This document shows, in pieces, positions 1 through 11,676 of a stretch of DNA of 64,000 nt (positions are counted from its first letter, which is position 1; every line of letters starts with the position of its first letter). The notes beneath the pieces are model-generated. The model worked only from the letters and a program-made list of their open reading frames with translations. It was not told where the DNA came from and ran no database searches. The translations under genes were made by a program, and so were the position numbers. Source of the DNA: Bigelowiella natans CCMP2755 (lineage: Eukaryota; Cercozoa; Chlorarachniophyceae); assembly GCA_000320545.1 (NCBI GenBank), contig ADNK01000035.1, forward strand, positions 46,001-110,000. The letters run 5' to 3'.

Positions 1-800
1 TGTGCAGAATAGCAAAGTCAGAGAGTAGCATCACAATTGACACGTTATTTCTCGTCGATGCTGTGCAATTTTCCCCTAACTAGCCAAGCTTAATGTGCGG
101 GCCACCCTAGCTTGTCCTCACTTGACTTCCACATGCAATGATCGACAAGATTTCTCCTAGCCACCATCGCAGAAACTCCTGCTTGTGGATGCAGTCTAGC
201 AGTGTGCTAGTGTGGTGCACTGCACACAGCTACGTTAATTGTCTAGTTGTGTCTGCTGTCTGCGTGAAAGCAAGCGAGACAATCTAGCAATCCAAGCGCG
301 TTTCCACCCTAGCACTGCTAGACTGCTAGCATGATCACACCTGCCTCTCGCTCGATTCGCACATCGCCACAAACAAGGCTTTCATTTGTTGTTCTGGCAA
401 TCGCATGCAATGGTCGACGCCAAATTTCAGTCTCAGCCGCAGTTTTACATCCAGGGCGAGGTTCGCGAAACACATCAATTCGATCGTGGTACGTTAATTA
501 ATTGTCCACAAAGTCCTGTAGCTGTGCAAGCAACATAAAAAATTCAGCAGGAGCATGTCTAGATGTGGGCAATGCTGCATTCCAATGTCATGCATGCACA
601 AGCAACGCCACAAGTGAAAATCAAGCCATCAATTGTGCTTCGATGTCTGTTTGTCATCTCTCAGTCTTTCAGTTGTTAATATGCATGCCACTCCTGCTCC
701 GTCAACCACAATAACAACCTTTACTAATTTTGGACATTTGCGGTGTATGCATATGCTTGCCTCCTCTACTAAGTAGATACGATCGACCCTGATGGATTTC
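1..800. other. Intergenic, CTAG-rich; no gene seen
   Basis: No exon with convincing splice signals was found on either strand. The stretch has frequent CTAG palindromes (for example around 80-90, 190-200, 300-330 and 560), like the other intergenic islands in this window. A 70-codon open frame at 502-714 has no family resemblance and Cys-rich, low-information content, and is not called. Confidence 0.6.
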
Positions 801-802
801 GC

Positions 803-1975
803 TCAAAGATTTGTTCTATTGATATCATACGCGAAATTTCTTCCCCGAGAATACATTTCCTTAGACAACTCCTTGGACAGCTTCGCAAATTTACTCTCTT
901 CATAATGCTGCGTGTCTAGATCTTCAGACGTTTTGCTTCTATCGGTATCGGAGTTTCCTAAAAGGCAGGCATTTTCCAAAGAATACAGAGGTGGATATCA
1001 TCATATGTATGTATGTGTGTATGTATGATTACAACAGTGTATGTATAATTTGACAAAACTCACCAGGATCCATCGGGATATCGAATGTGACCCCGGGTCC
1101 TCGCACTTCGCGGAAGAGGGAACTGTCCGATTCTGACTTGTCAATTGATGGAGATTCTGCGTGTGCAGGGATTAGTTTTGATAATTCTGAACCTTATTCA
1201 TGTATTATTATATTGGAGCTATCCTCACCCATCTTTTCTTCAACGTAGGTTCCATTTAATGTAGTTCTCTTTTCTGACCTATGATTTACTGTATATAATA
1301 GAATCTCTTAAAACCGCAACATTTGACACCAAATTTTAAATTTTACGAAATTTTTGAGTCAGCTCTTCCTTGGTTTTGTGGTCGTCCAACGAGTTCCCCA
1401 TTGAGATTTGGCTTACTTAAAAGTAGTGTAAATAGATATCAAACAATGATGACTTATGGCTTAATTACTAGAGAACTTACAATAGCTGTCGAGTAACTCT
1501 TTTCTTCCTGAAGCATCATCTGGACCCAAGACACAACAAATATTGATGATGAGTAAAATCACTTTTCGTCGGTATTCATTATTAACTGCAAGATTACACC
1601 ATTTAATATGCGGAGCTCCCTTTCCGAGAATCCCATCTTTCGGTTATTTCAAAAGGTTTCATTTTTTTGGTTGTAAAATAATAAATATGTAAAAATATTT
1701 ATTCTATTGAGGATAAAAAAATTGTCTCTCTTTGTTCTGAAAAAGGCCAAGGTATTCTTAAGAAATATCTCACTATGAGTGGAGGAAGTAGCAGTCAGGC
1801 AGAATCAAAAACTGTCGCTGGTAAAATATAGTATAAAATCTTATGTTTCAATTGCAATCTACCTCTTTCACAGGTTCGGGTTCGAATCTCTTATGATACA
1901 CACGCGAATCCACCTTTGGTAGTCCTTTGAATAATCCGTGGACCCGAGCTCTCTCCGAACTATATCATCAAGAAT
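803..1975 (-). CDS. Unrecognised multi-exon gene (partial model)
   Basis: A set of short minus-strand exons joins in phase: 803-957 (stop at 803), 1064-1156 and about 1234-1272, then an exon ending near 1343 and another spanning roughly 1482-1640. Donors are GTGAGT- and GTAAGTT-like and acceptors end in CAG or TAG. The C-terminal half is polar and Ser/Asp/Lys-rich, ending in a basic stretch (RGRNFAYDINRTNL). The central exon contains KDGILGKGAP, then a short hydrophobic run ILLIINICCVLG. A further exon at about 1836-1975 has two open frames and its join is unresolved, so the N-terminus and start codon are unknown. I do not recognise a family. The gene lies just downstream of, and in the same direction as, the membrane protein gene ending at 2017; only about 40 bases separate them. 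Confidence 0.45.
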
Positions 1976-2016
1976 AAACATTTCCAAATAAATATTTTTC
2001 CTTGCCAACGATTTAT

Positions 2017-4139
2017 TTATTGACATGTGATAATCGAAAGACGGAGATATTTATACATTCTTAGCGTCTCTGGGTCTTGTTGGAACTGGAGCTTCAGTCC
2101 TACGTCGTCTTGGTTCTCATTTGCAGCAGTAGGAACTACCTCCTCACCATTGGTTTTATTCCCAATTAACTGGGTGCTAATCAATGACACTTTGTGATGC
2201 AGGTCTTCGAGTTTATTTTCAGATCCAACGGAAGATGATTTGAGTTTGCTGTACATTGGAATCCAGGGGATTGCGAATGATTTTGCTGCTCTCCCTGTTT
2301 GTGCACCGGTCGATGGTAGATGTAAGGGTATGATGGAGGAGGAATTTCTTTCTGAAGTTGAAGCTCCCTCTTTCAGAGAAGCAGCAGCGAGAGTGTCAGA
2401 TGATAATAAATTTTTGCTTTGAGAAGATGTTCTTATTCGTTTTAACCTATTTGCCTTTAACTTGACTTCCTAGAAGAATTATGAAATCAGATGATGAAAT
2501 TGTGGAAATTTCATAAAATGTTGCACAAGGATTTCACTCAAATCAGATGATGAAATTGTGGAAATTTCATAAAATGTTGCACAAGGATTTCACTCAAATC
2601 AGATGATGAAATTGTGGAAATTTCATAAAATGTTGTTGCACAAGGATTTCACTCACCCCTTCATCTCGAAGATCAACTGTGTAGAGCATGCGGATGCTAT
2701 CATAGTCGATGATAGTACCCATAGTACTACCCATAACTTCAACTTCATCACCGACTTGGAGCACGCCTGTACCGTTCACAATGGTGTATATTAATTGCAG
2801 TTTTCAATATCATTATTACTTGTTTGAAGAGGAGGAGGAGGAGGAGGGAATATCAAGTCAGTCCCTACTCACTTAGAGGAGCGTCTCTTGCAAGTTCACC
2901 ATCTTCAAGTTTTGCACGGATTCTGACTTGTGGTGGTTGAAGACGCCGAATTTGACCCCTTACATCTTGTGAAATTTCCATGGCCGGGGGTGGGATTGGA
3001 AGGATCTGTTAGAACGAATGAAGCATAAACAGCTGCTCTAAATATTTACGGGTCGTTATTACTTTCGTTTTCTAAATATTGCAGATTACTTTTACTTACA
3101 TTTTCACTCGAACATGGAGTTTCGGGCTTTATTTGAACGTTGGGGATATTTATCCGTGGCCACATTGCAGGGCGCTTCTTCACCAAATATATATGGAGTA
3201 ACGTCTGACAAAATAGTAGACAAGCATTATTCCAAGCTTCAAATGAGGAAACAATCATAGAAACGAATAATAAGAAGAATGATAATAATAATAACATTAA
3301 TAGTAATTATAATCATAATTTTAATAGTAATATATTATTAAACAACCTTTTCTGTTGAATTGCCCTGATCTAGGTAATTTATCCACCAGGTCCCCTCGTC
3401 TGGGATGACTCTTGACCATAATTTGTAAGCAAATACGTTTGTCTTATTCACGCTCAAAGCTATAGAGTCTGATCTGTATGTTATAAACCAATGTCATCCT
3501 CGAATGTGATTAATAACTCATATGCAAAAGATCTGTGGTAGTACCTGAATTTGACCCTGATTGATTTTTTCCCAACTTTCCCATCCAGCTCAAATATTGT
3601 TTCTACATCGTGTCTGTCAATTACAAGTATTAGCCTGGATATGATTAGTCTGCACTATACGTGACACCTTGACTGCCAAGCTTTGGCGAAGTCACCCTCA
3701 TCAAACAGTAATCTCCCATTACGATTCAAAATCATGTTAGAGCGTGCAAATGGCGGCTTTGTTGTTTCCTGCCAAGAACAGGTATTAGACCGACGTGCAC
3801 TTTGAAACATATTCTATCACTAACCTCCAGCCATGACTCGTGGCTGTGACTGTCACTCCCACCCCGGATCCGAAACAGGTCCTGTAGTTCGCTGTCTAGT
3901 CCCAGGTAATAGGCCTTGTTAGTTCTAGAGCTGATTGCCACGGCGACATCATTATCATCGGATAAGAGCAGGTGAGACGATGCGATTCCAGTTAACAGCA
4001 CAGTTGCCACTGAGATTATAAGAGCGCGCCTCACGAACTGGCAGCAACTACGATCTGACGTTTCTTTAATTTGTTCCGAACCCCACTTTGTACAAGAATT
4101 TACGAGGTGATGCTCGTGCACGCACATAGCACTCTTCAT
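2017..4139 (-). CDS. Single-pass (type II) membrane protein with KOW/Tudor-like segment, function unknown
   Basis: Eight exons join in phase: 4139-3825, 3768-3668, 3613-3545, 3473-3347, 3204-3100, 3005-2873, 2766-2657 and 2469-2017, predicting 470 residues. An N-terminal basic stretch is followed by one hydrophobic segment (about residues 38-60, ALIISVATVLLTGIASSHLLL), typical of a signal anchor. Most of the protein would then face the lumen or exterior. Near residues 295-330 the sequence VGDEVEV..GTIIDYD....YTVDL resembles small beta-barrel KOW/Tudor folds; this is a weak, motif-level call. The C-terminal 150 residues are Ser-rich and probably disordered. The start is the first ATG of exon 1 (MKSAMC). 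The intron between 2469 and 2657 contains a threefold tandem repeat that begins with a copy of its own donor region. I recognise no named family. Confidence 0.7.
2483..2655. repeat. Three tandem ~58-bp units inside an intron
   Basis: The unit AATCAGATGATGAAATTGTG.. through ..GGATTTCACTC is repeated three times nearly perfectly (about 2483-2538, 2541-2596 and 2599-2655). The third unit has a small GTT insertion. Read on the minus strand, the first copy begins exactly at the GTGAGT donor of the host intron, while the other two have lost the GT (TTGAGTG instead). Confidence 0.9.
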
Positions 4140-4813
4140 TTATCATCTGCAGACATTATTCTTTCGCTACCGTTCCATTCCGTTCTGATGAGTTCGTAGG
4201 CCCTACAGCAGCAAGCAATAAAAGGCAGTAGTATCCATCAGCCTTGGGCATAGTAGTAGATCTAAATCGTAGTAACTTTCCAATGGGTAGGGTGCTCGGG
4301 ATTATGGAGGAGGTGCTCGAGCATTTTGATCTTGCGACATGGCCATGTCTACAGAAATCGCAGGGAAACAATGGGAATCCTGACCTGCGACAAAGAACAA
4401 CAAACACTGCCACAAACGTCGTACTGGTACTATTTACCAGCATCATCATCATTATCATCTCCCAAAATGATGATTCTACCTTGGAGGGGGGACTAACTGA
4501 ATCGAAGGAGATTCAAAAAGTGGCAATTCAATTGGGGGAACTGAGTGCTTCTTGTTGCTAAGTTTGTTTATGTTGTTGGAGTGGTAGCGAGCCGCTACAC
4601 GAGAAGATACAATGCCAACTCAAATCAGACATCAAGATTCGAACGATAAGAATGATGACGTGGTTGAGAAAAGGGGGGGCAGGGTACTTAAGTGGACGAT
4701 ACAGGATTAATAATCGTTCTATTCACTTTCGTACTTTTCTACAACAACTTTTCTCTTTACTCTGGCTACTACTACTCCTACTACTACTACTACTACCAAA
4801 TTCTGCTGTAGCA
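4140..4813. other. Intergenic between divergent genes
   Basis: This stretch separates the minus-strand membrane-protein gene from the plus-strand zinc-finger gene and presumably holds both promoters. Open frames exist on both strands (4156-4458 minus, 4244-4561 plus) but they overlap each other, are low-complexity and show no domain. A CTACTACT microsatellite at about 4764-4797 precedes the likely start of the zinc-finger protein. No TATA-like element could be singled out. Confidence 0.5.
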
Positions 4814-5560
4814 ATGCCTGTTGCAACCGATGCTAACCCAGCGACCGTTGTAACCGCCGCCTTGACATCTGTAAAATACGCTGCTCCATTGGATCGAACT
4901 TGTAAAGTATGTGGGGAGAGTTTTGTGGACGCGTTGGTCTACAGAAGGCACTTGAAAACCCATAGGCCGCTAAAACATTGTCCTAGGTGTGGAAAGACTT
5001 TCACAGATGGGTCGAATTATGCGAAACACGTGGAAGATAGTCATCACGAGCATAAATGCAATATCTGTAATAAGACTCTGAGTTCATCACTCACTTTACT
5101 TTATCATCGGAGTCTACATAATAACGATGGAAAGTACCAGTGCGATGTTTGCAGGAGAAGGATACCGACCTATGCAGCCTTCACCAAGCATTTGAGAAAG
5201 CACACAGGAGAGAAGCCTTATAGATGTAGATTCTGCAATAAAACAATGGCAGATAGTAGCAACCTCGCTAAGCATGAACGGAAGCACACCCAATCCAAGC
5301 CCTATAAATGTGAGGTATGCAACATGACCTTCACAGATAGGTCCAATTTAGTCATTCGCCACCTCCCTCTGCATTTCGAACATCTTCGTCGTCATAAGTG
5401 CAAAATCTGTGGCAGGAGATATGCACAAAAAACTGCAATGGCAAGTCACGCTAGATTACACAGAGGATGGGCATTTCAGCGATGTGATTATTGTGGGGAA
5501 ACTGGGAAGCAAGTAAGGTTGTCAAAAGTATGGAGGTGTGCATGGTGTGTAGCACACTAA
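4814..5560 (+). CDS. C2H2 zinc-finger protein
   Basis: A single open exon encodes about 248 residues from ATG 4814. At least six C2H2 fingers can be read in order: CKVCGESF..HLKTH, CPRCGKTF..HVEDSH, CNICNKTL..HRSLH, CDVCRRRI..HLRKH, CRFCNKTM..HERKH and CEVCNMTF..H-LPL-H, then CKICGRRY..HARLH. One linker is the classic HTGEKPYRC. The sixth finger has one extra residue before its first His (x13 instead of x12) and is followed by an unusual linker. The last CDYCGE..CAWC motif is not a full finger. The family normally binds DNA or RNA in the nucleus; the target cannot be read here. The frame stays open upstream to ATG 4652, which would add a poly-leucine run encoded by a CTA/CTC microsatellite. 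I prefer 4814 because that extension looks like repeat-derived sequence. Confidence 0.8.
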   Translation: MPVATDANPATVVTAALTSVKYAAPLDRTCKVCGESFVDALVYRRHLKTHRPLKHCPRCGKTFTDGSNYAKHVEDSHHEHKCNICNKTLSSSLTLLYHRSLHNNDGKYQCDVCRRRIPTYAAFTKHLRKHTGEKPYRCRFCNKTMADSSNLAKHERKHTQSKPYKCEVCNMTFTDRSNLVIRHLPLHFEHLRRHKCKICGRRYAQKTAMASHARLHRGWAFQRCDYCGETGKQVRLSKVWRCAWCVAH

Positions 5561-6560
5561 GGTAGAAATACGCAATTCAATATCTGATACCATAACAAGT
5601 TCATTCAATCATTTGCGTACTGTGCTTGCATTTGTATAGCATTAGAAAAGGTGAGAGACATGATGATGAAGACTAATAATAACTAGAACAATCGGGAGTG
5701 TAGCGGTAATAGACAAAAGGAATCTACTCTCAATGTGATACATATACATGAGACGGATGTAACGATGTGTTAAAATATTTTCAATAGTCATCTATGGGCT
5801 GAATGTGCCATGTAATGAATGATTACATTTTTCAATTGTCATTCTATTGTAGCTGTGCAAAGCTGCGGTTACAGCGCTGCAAATTGCATTTTTTAGTTTC
5901 CGACAACTATGTGTTTCAAAAGTATTTATTCCATCATTTCGCATGCAGAGTGCCGCACGCTAGTGTGAGACGGATGTAATGAAGTGATTAAATCTTTTCA
6001 ATAGTCATCCTAATGTAGCTATGCAAAGCAGCGGCTACAGCGCTTAGGATGTGTCTATTTGTCTCATCTATCATGTGTTTCATGCATTTGAAAGCATCTG
6101 CATCCTTATATTCTGTACGTCGTCGATGTCGTGCGGTGCGCACAGCGGGCCGTGCCGCTGCGCACGCTATAGTGTAGATGCTAGCTAGCTAGCTATGTTA
6201 GCATGTGTCCTTTTATTTTTCATCCATGCTGTATAACGCGTGAGGCGGATGCTATGAAGCCGGATATTTCATTGTGAAGTCATTGCAACGTTCCGTCGAT
6301 CTCATGTGCATCTATCATAACGAGCTCTAATAATAATATGTACAGCATAAAGCATGTATGTAACAAATTTACGTTAGTGTCGATCTATTACATGTGTCAT
6401 CAAGATTCCATCGGCTAACATTGATCAACATGATGCGTGTGATATCTAGATACGTATGTCGTGTACGCTACGCTGCGGTATCGAACATCCATCTAGAACA
6501 TCATCTAATGTATTTCTCGAAAAATGAACAAACATACTCCAAAGCCGCACGTACAATCAA
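5561..6560. repeat. Intergenic island with dispersed repeat copies
   Basis: Three related copies of the dispersed repeat described elsewhere in this window lie at about 5750-5793, 5814-5879 and 5966-6044. The best reads GACGGATGTAATGAAGTGAT, then TAAATCTTTTCAATAGTCAT, then a GCAAAGCAGCGGCTACAGCG core. A degenerate piece is near 6238-6290. GCTAGCTAGC palindromes occur around 6180-6196. No gene is seen. Confidence 0.75.
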
Positions 6561-8153
6561 TTATGTATTTGTTCTTTGGTTTCTACTTTGCTGAAGCTGT
6601 TTTCGTTTCAGATTGATCTCTTTCAGAATATCTTTTGAGTAATCAGTTTGTGGATGACGGAAATTTTTTTCAGGTAATTTAGAGCGCTTCTTGATTTTTT
6701 TTACCAGCCTGACCTCGACGAGAGAATCAAGGTTCGTCGTTGCTTTGCAAGAATCAGATAGACGGTGGTACGTAATTTCTTCAAGTTTAGGATTATAGCT
6801 TATTACTTTACATTCCTGTAATAAATTCAGGGCTGAATGAATTGTTTCTGAGAAAGAACGACATGAAAACGATTTAACATATTTAAAAGATTACATACCT
6901 CTAATTTGGAAGTGACTGGTGTCCAATTGATGAGCTCTACGACACTGATTGCATAAATATCTCCAGGGGAAGGATACAAAGAATTTCCACTTAAATCGAT
7001 GAACCCGCTGGACTTTTCCCTCGCTACTTTAAGCTCAGGATACCTGGTTAAATAATACATTTTTCTGGGATTAAGACATACTTTTACTCCAAAATGTAAG
7101 CTACCGAGAATAGTCAGCTGCCGGTGGGCATTTAGAGCCTTCTTCACACTGTAAACCAACATACTTCAAATGCCTAGTACAGAAATTAAAAAAAAAAATC
7201 TTCAGTATAATCACATATCGAAAACGTTGCGTTTGTGAATATATCACCGGGGGGCGTAGAAGTTATTTCCAAACTTTTCACGACCCTGTAACATCTCTGC
7301 TTTCATAGCTTCTACATCTTTCGGAACCCAGATTTGTCCCGACGCCTCAGGTGAAATTTGGACACCATCCTTGTCACTGCCTATGGTGGTGTTTACTGTA
7401 GCGTCATTGTGTGTTTTATTATTGTAGAATTCGAACGTGGTAAATATGTAATACTTGCGTCGATGGAAATCCCTGGAGAGACTCGTTGGTTCTTGTCTGA
7501 TGAAGTATCATCCCTGAAACGATATTGATCTTCGAGTATTCTTCGCTGTTTTTGTTTGTGAGGGGTCCATAACGTAGAAAGCTGCGACCAGCATACAACA
7601 CATCATTATTGCGATAATCATCATTTCAAAGCTGTAAAGTTATTATCTACCGCATTTTGCCTAAGCTGAGAACTTCCTCCTCCTGCCTTTTCTACTGCCA
7701 CCATATTTCCCTTCTCATCCTCTTCAAATAGGAAATGTCCAGAGCCAACAACCTGAGCGTTCCCTCCTTTTTTCAAATTTGCAGCTGGTTTTTCCCTGCT
7801 TTGCGGGTCGAGACTCGAAGCGATTTCGTCAATCATATGCCCGTGATTTGAACTTTTCCTCATATGGTTACACCTTACATCGGTCAATTTAGAAGTTGGA
7901 CGAATTGGAGCGTCGTCGCTTCCGGGCATTTCATTATTAAAATTTGCTTTATTTCTTTTCTGGCCTTTTCTTCTGCGTTTTACTGACATTTTTGCTTGAT
8001 CTGCCACAGATAAGCAAGCATCTCCAGACGTAGATTCGCTTCCTTTCCTGTATGTAATCACGCGTAACAAGAAGTAAAATAGCGTCTTCACACCTGTTTA
8101 ATCTCGAGAAAACTACGACTCAATGAAATAGAAATGCAGGTGATCCATCTATC

Positions 8154-8196
<43 letters not shown>

Positions 8197-9239
8197 ACAA
8201 AGACAGAAGCATCAAAATTATTCAGGGTAAATAGCAGATCTCACCGCATTTTGGCGAAGGCGTCAGCCTTAGTGGCTGGTAGAGGGGGTAATCCATCATC
8301 ATTTGTGTCCAGTTGATCAGTTTCCTTTCCCTCTGATTCATTGCACGGACTCTCAATGCCCTCAATTTTCATATCAACATTATCCTTTGAATCAACCAAG
8401 TCTTTCCTCCGTCTATTGTTTTTCTTTCGCTTCTTTTTCATTGGCTTGTTCGGAATGGTTGCCTCATCTCTTTCATGTTTGCCATGCCTTCCTAAACTTT
8501 TAGCGGATACGTCCTGTTTTCGAATTTGCTTCGGACTACTGTGCTTGCTTTCTGTATTATTCGAGCTTGAGATTATTTGGTCCTTCGCTTCATCTTTCTT
8601 CCGTTTTTTTTTCCTTTTCTTCTTCTTCTTCTTTTTCTTCTCTTTCCCAGAACTATCATTGTCACCAGTCTGCCCTAAATCATTCTCTGATCTTGGCAGT
8701 GAGTCCTTCGAAAAATATTGGTTCAGCATCAATTTAATGATAATAAAGGGGGGGGCTATGAACAAACTACCTCGAGGTTCTTCGAAATAGATACTACCAT
8801 CATATCTCCATCTCTCAGTAATCTCACATCAGAATCCGGGGGCATGTAAAAACCAGAGACAGAAATCTTTAGTCCATCGCCGTTCAGCACCTTCTCGAGA
8901 CTGATTAAAAAGGAGTTCCACGAGATCAAACGGTGGGTAATGATGTAATCAATCCAGTGCGAGACTGCGTTTCAATATGGCTGAGACGACGTTGCACGCA
9001 ATTCATATTTTAGAAATTTATTTTCTATGTTGGTACAGAAACTGAATAGTTGTTTCAAACGATTGCATCGCTCGCAATAACAACCCGTAGGTGTCGGCCA
9101 GAGTATTACAGAAGTCTCGTATGGTTTGGGAGGACTGACTGGTATCTAATAGGTGCCAGCATCGAGGCCGATTTAGGGCAGTCGCAAATTGGATCCTGAG
9201 GCGGATAGCGCTTGCGTGTGGCTGCTTTGAGGAACTCAT
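6561..9239 (-). CDS. Coilin homologue (Cajal body scaffold)
   Basis: Eight exons join in phase: 9239-9085, 8900-8771, 8705-8245, 8047-7651, 7453-7248, 7173-7105, 7043-6899 and 6815-6561; about 605 residues. The N-terminus (IRLRIQFATALNR..CWHLLD, then GFYMPPDSDVRLLRDGDMM) matches the ubiquitin-like self-association domain of coilin (LDGFLLPP..D..VLRD in relatives). The middle is Lys-rich and disordered (about residues 105-250, KKKKKKKRKKKRKK), like coilin's nuclear localisation region. The C-terminus has DYSRYPEL, then PSPGDIYAISVVELINWTP and a following EC-KVISYNP, the pattern of the atypical coilin Tudor domain. Coilin organises snRNP/snoRNP maturation in Cajal bodies. The join between 7651 and 7453 uses an AAG acceptor and is the weakest. 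An in-frame ATG at 9260 would add seven residues. Coilin evolves fast, so the call rests on the two end domains occurring in the right order. Confidence 0.72.
8156..8193. repeat. (TA)n microsatellite in coilin intron
   Basis: An uninterrupted TA run sits in the intron between exons 8705-8245 and 8047-7651 of the coilin-like gene. Confidence 0.95.
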
Positions 9240-9342
9240 CGTGGTGAGTAGTTCCGCCATGACTACTACTACTCGATTTATAAAAGGGTGGCTTTGGTTA
9301 ACACCATTCTGCGCATCAAGGCGGCGCTCTGCAGGTATTATT

Positions 9343-9450
9343 GTTCTGTTAATGTTGGGACAAAAATATGATACGAAATTATCTAAACAAATATTATGTG
9401 TTGTTCTGTTAATGTTGGGACAAAAATATGATACGAAATTATCTAAACAT
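9343..9450. repeat. 60-bp direct tandem duplication upstream of LPA3-like gene
   Basis: The segment GTTCTGTTAATGTTGGGACA.. through ..GAAATTATCTAAACA occurs twice without mismatch, starting at about 9343 and 9403. It lies between the divergent coilin-like and LPA3-like genes, 250-360 bases upstream of the latter's start, so it could alter the spacing of the shared promoter region. Confidence 0.9.
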
Positions 9451-9705
9451 CTATGAAATTATAGACACACTGTCGGGGTGACGATACATGAATGTCGCAA
9501 GAGGAAAATAGCCCTAACAGCTCTTTATAGATTTATGTCGCAAGGAGAAAAGAGCCTATATTCCTGCAGAAGAATTCAATGGCTCCAAGGGCTGCGAACA
9601 CGTACCCTACCCAATTCGTTCTTTGTAGCAGCGCCTTCATTTTGTTTGATCTGTTTACCCGTTACAGAGTATGATATTGTTCTCTTTTGTTGTTGTATCG
9701 CTAGC

Positions 9706-11040
9706 ATGGCCCGAGGGATTGTGGTGACGATGTTACTAGCGAGTACGGTTGCTTTTATCATTCTTTTAGCCGAACGCAGAGGCTTCACCTCATCGTTGTC
9801 AAGATCACCGACCACCATTGTTCAGAGGTCCCGAATTCTACCAAAATGGGAAGCCGCTACCCTCACCCCGAACATTCATAGACAATTATCCTTCTCCCAC
9901 TCATCACCACGCTGCTTCAGCAGTACAAATGATGCTCCGGATGTGCAGAAACAAAGCAGTCAGTCCTCCACTTCCAGTAAGAAAGTAGAGAATATCAAGG
10001 CCCAGATGGAACGAGACATGATGCAAGAAAAGCCCAAACCAGTAGATGACACGAGGTTTAACCGAACTGCGGGCAGAGATCGCTACAATCCACAGACGTA
10101 TTTTGAGCTCGTGGCAGATGCGACAGAGGTTGGTTGCTGCTCTCTTTGCTTCTGCTATAAATAATCGCTTAGATATATACTAGATGTAGAATAGAAGACT
10201 TCATTTTGTACAAATACAGAGTCATGAGTTGATAATACCCTCTTATTTGCTTCAGGCAACGAAAGATGCGATGGCAGATGGCATCGAGCGAATTGAAGTT
10301 GAAATGGCAGCTTTGGGCCAGGAAACTTACAAGTAGTTCATTTCTCAATGAAATTATACACAGTAGACTTTTTGTGTGTAATAGCATCACTTCATATATT
10401 TCGTGTTCAACAAATCCCTAACATTTTCCCACGCTTGATTACAACATTTTGCATTTTTGACCAAAAAGATACCGAGCAGACACTTTCGTTGATGTAAACG
10501 CTGCGCTTGCTACAGCTTTGGGTGATTCATAAATCATAAATAAAATTTAATCACTGATGCTACAACGATAATTTATGATAGACTTTATGTTTCTCGGATA
10601 ATAAGAAATAATATCTTTAGTTTTGGTTGTGGTAAATGCATTGAATCTAAGGGAAAACAAATATAAATTATCAGGAGCCGGTATTGCCGGATCTGGAAAG
10701 CGTGTAAGGATTCTTCTTCCTGACCAAGCAGAGGTATCATTAGTGGTGTGGAATGAAAGACCATTCAGATATGCTAGAGGAACAATTGTTTGTTGCACCC
10801 ATGAATTTGCTTGAGTGATATCCGTTGTGTGTGCGCGTGTGTGCGTGTGTCCATACCCGTTTTGTAATAACCCTTTGTAATATACTACATGTGACAAATG
10901 CTGAATATGTAGAATGGTTTTTGCGTGTTTGCCTGCCTTTGTTTGCCTGCCTATTACAGCTGGCACGTCAGAACTTCATGCTTCAGAAGAATATGGGCAA
11001 GGTAGTAGCATGTTGATGGTAAAAATAATTTAGAAAATAT

Positions 11041-11079
<39 letters not shown>

Positions 11080-11349
11080 TATCCATCTGTCTTTTGATAG
11101 GAAAGTGAGGAAGGAAGTAATATTAGAAACAAGCTGCTTTAGAACTGATGACAGCATCATCCTTCAGAGAATGAGGGAGGAGATGGGGATTCTATCTAAT
11201 AAGCTCAATTTTGGTTGTCTAACAGAGGTACCACCTATCATAATATGCTACTTTCATATATACATAAAATATGTAATATTTGAAGAAGATGTCTCAAAGA
11301 GTGTAAAGATGTGGGTGCTTGTGTGTGCGTGAGAGAGAGAGATAGAGAT

Positions 11350-11391
<42 letters not shown>

Positions 11392-11636
11392 GGAGAGAGG
11401 GAGAAAGAGAATATTAGTTTGAGTAAATATAGCTTATGTAGCTTACTTTGGTTGATGAAGATTAAGTTCGAGGTAAGTAATAACTCGCACATATTTTATG
11501 TGTTGCAAAGGCTGCACCGAGTATCGATGAAAAAATTGGATCGGCTTTCTCTTCCCTCTTCGGAAGTAAATGTTGTATTTGTGTCGCAACTCAAAGTTCA
11601 GATACTGAACCTCATTCTGATAACTTATGTAGGATT

Positions 11637-11676
<40 letters not shown>

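Noticed and set aside
1866-1895. GGTTCGGGTTCGAATCTC resembles a tRNA T-arm (B box)
   Set aside because: The T-stem does not pair (TCGGG against CTCTT), there is no matching A box or acceptor stem upstream, and the stretch lies in a probable minus-strand exon.
2483-2655. Three regular repeats considered as a CRISPR-like array
   Set aside because: Units are contiguous with no unique spacers, and they lie inside a eukaryotic intron.
4244-4561. 105-codon plus frame upstream of the zinc-finger gene
   Set aside because: Opposed by an equally long frame on the other strand, includes an isoleucine run from an ATC repeat, and shows no family resemblance.
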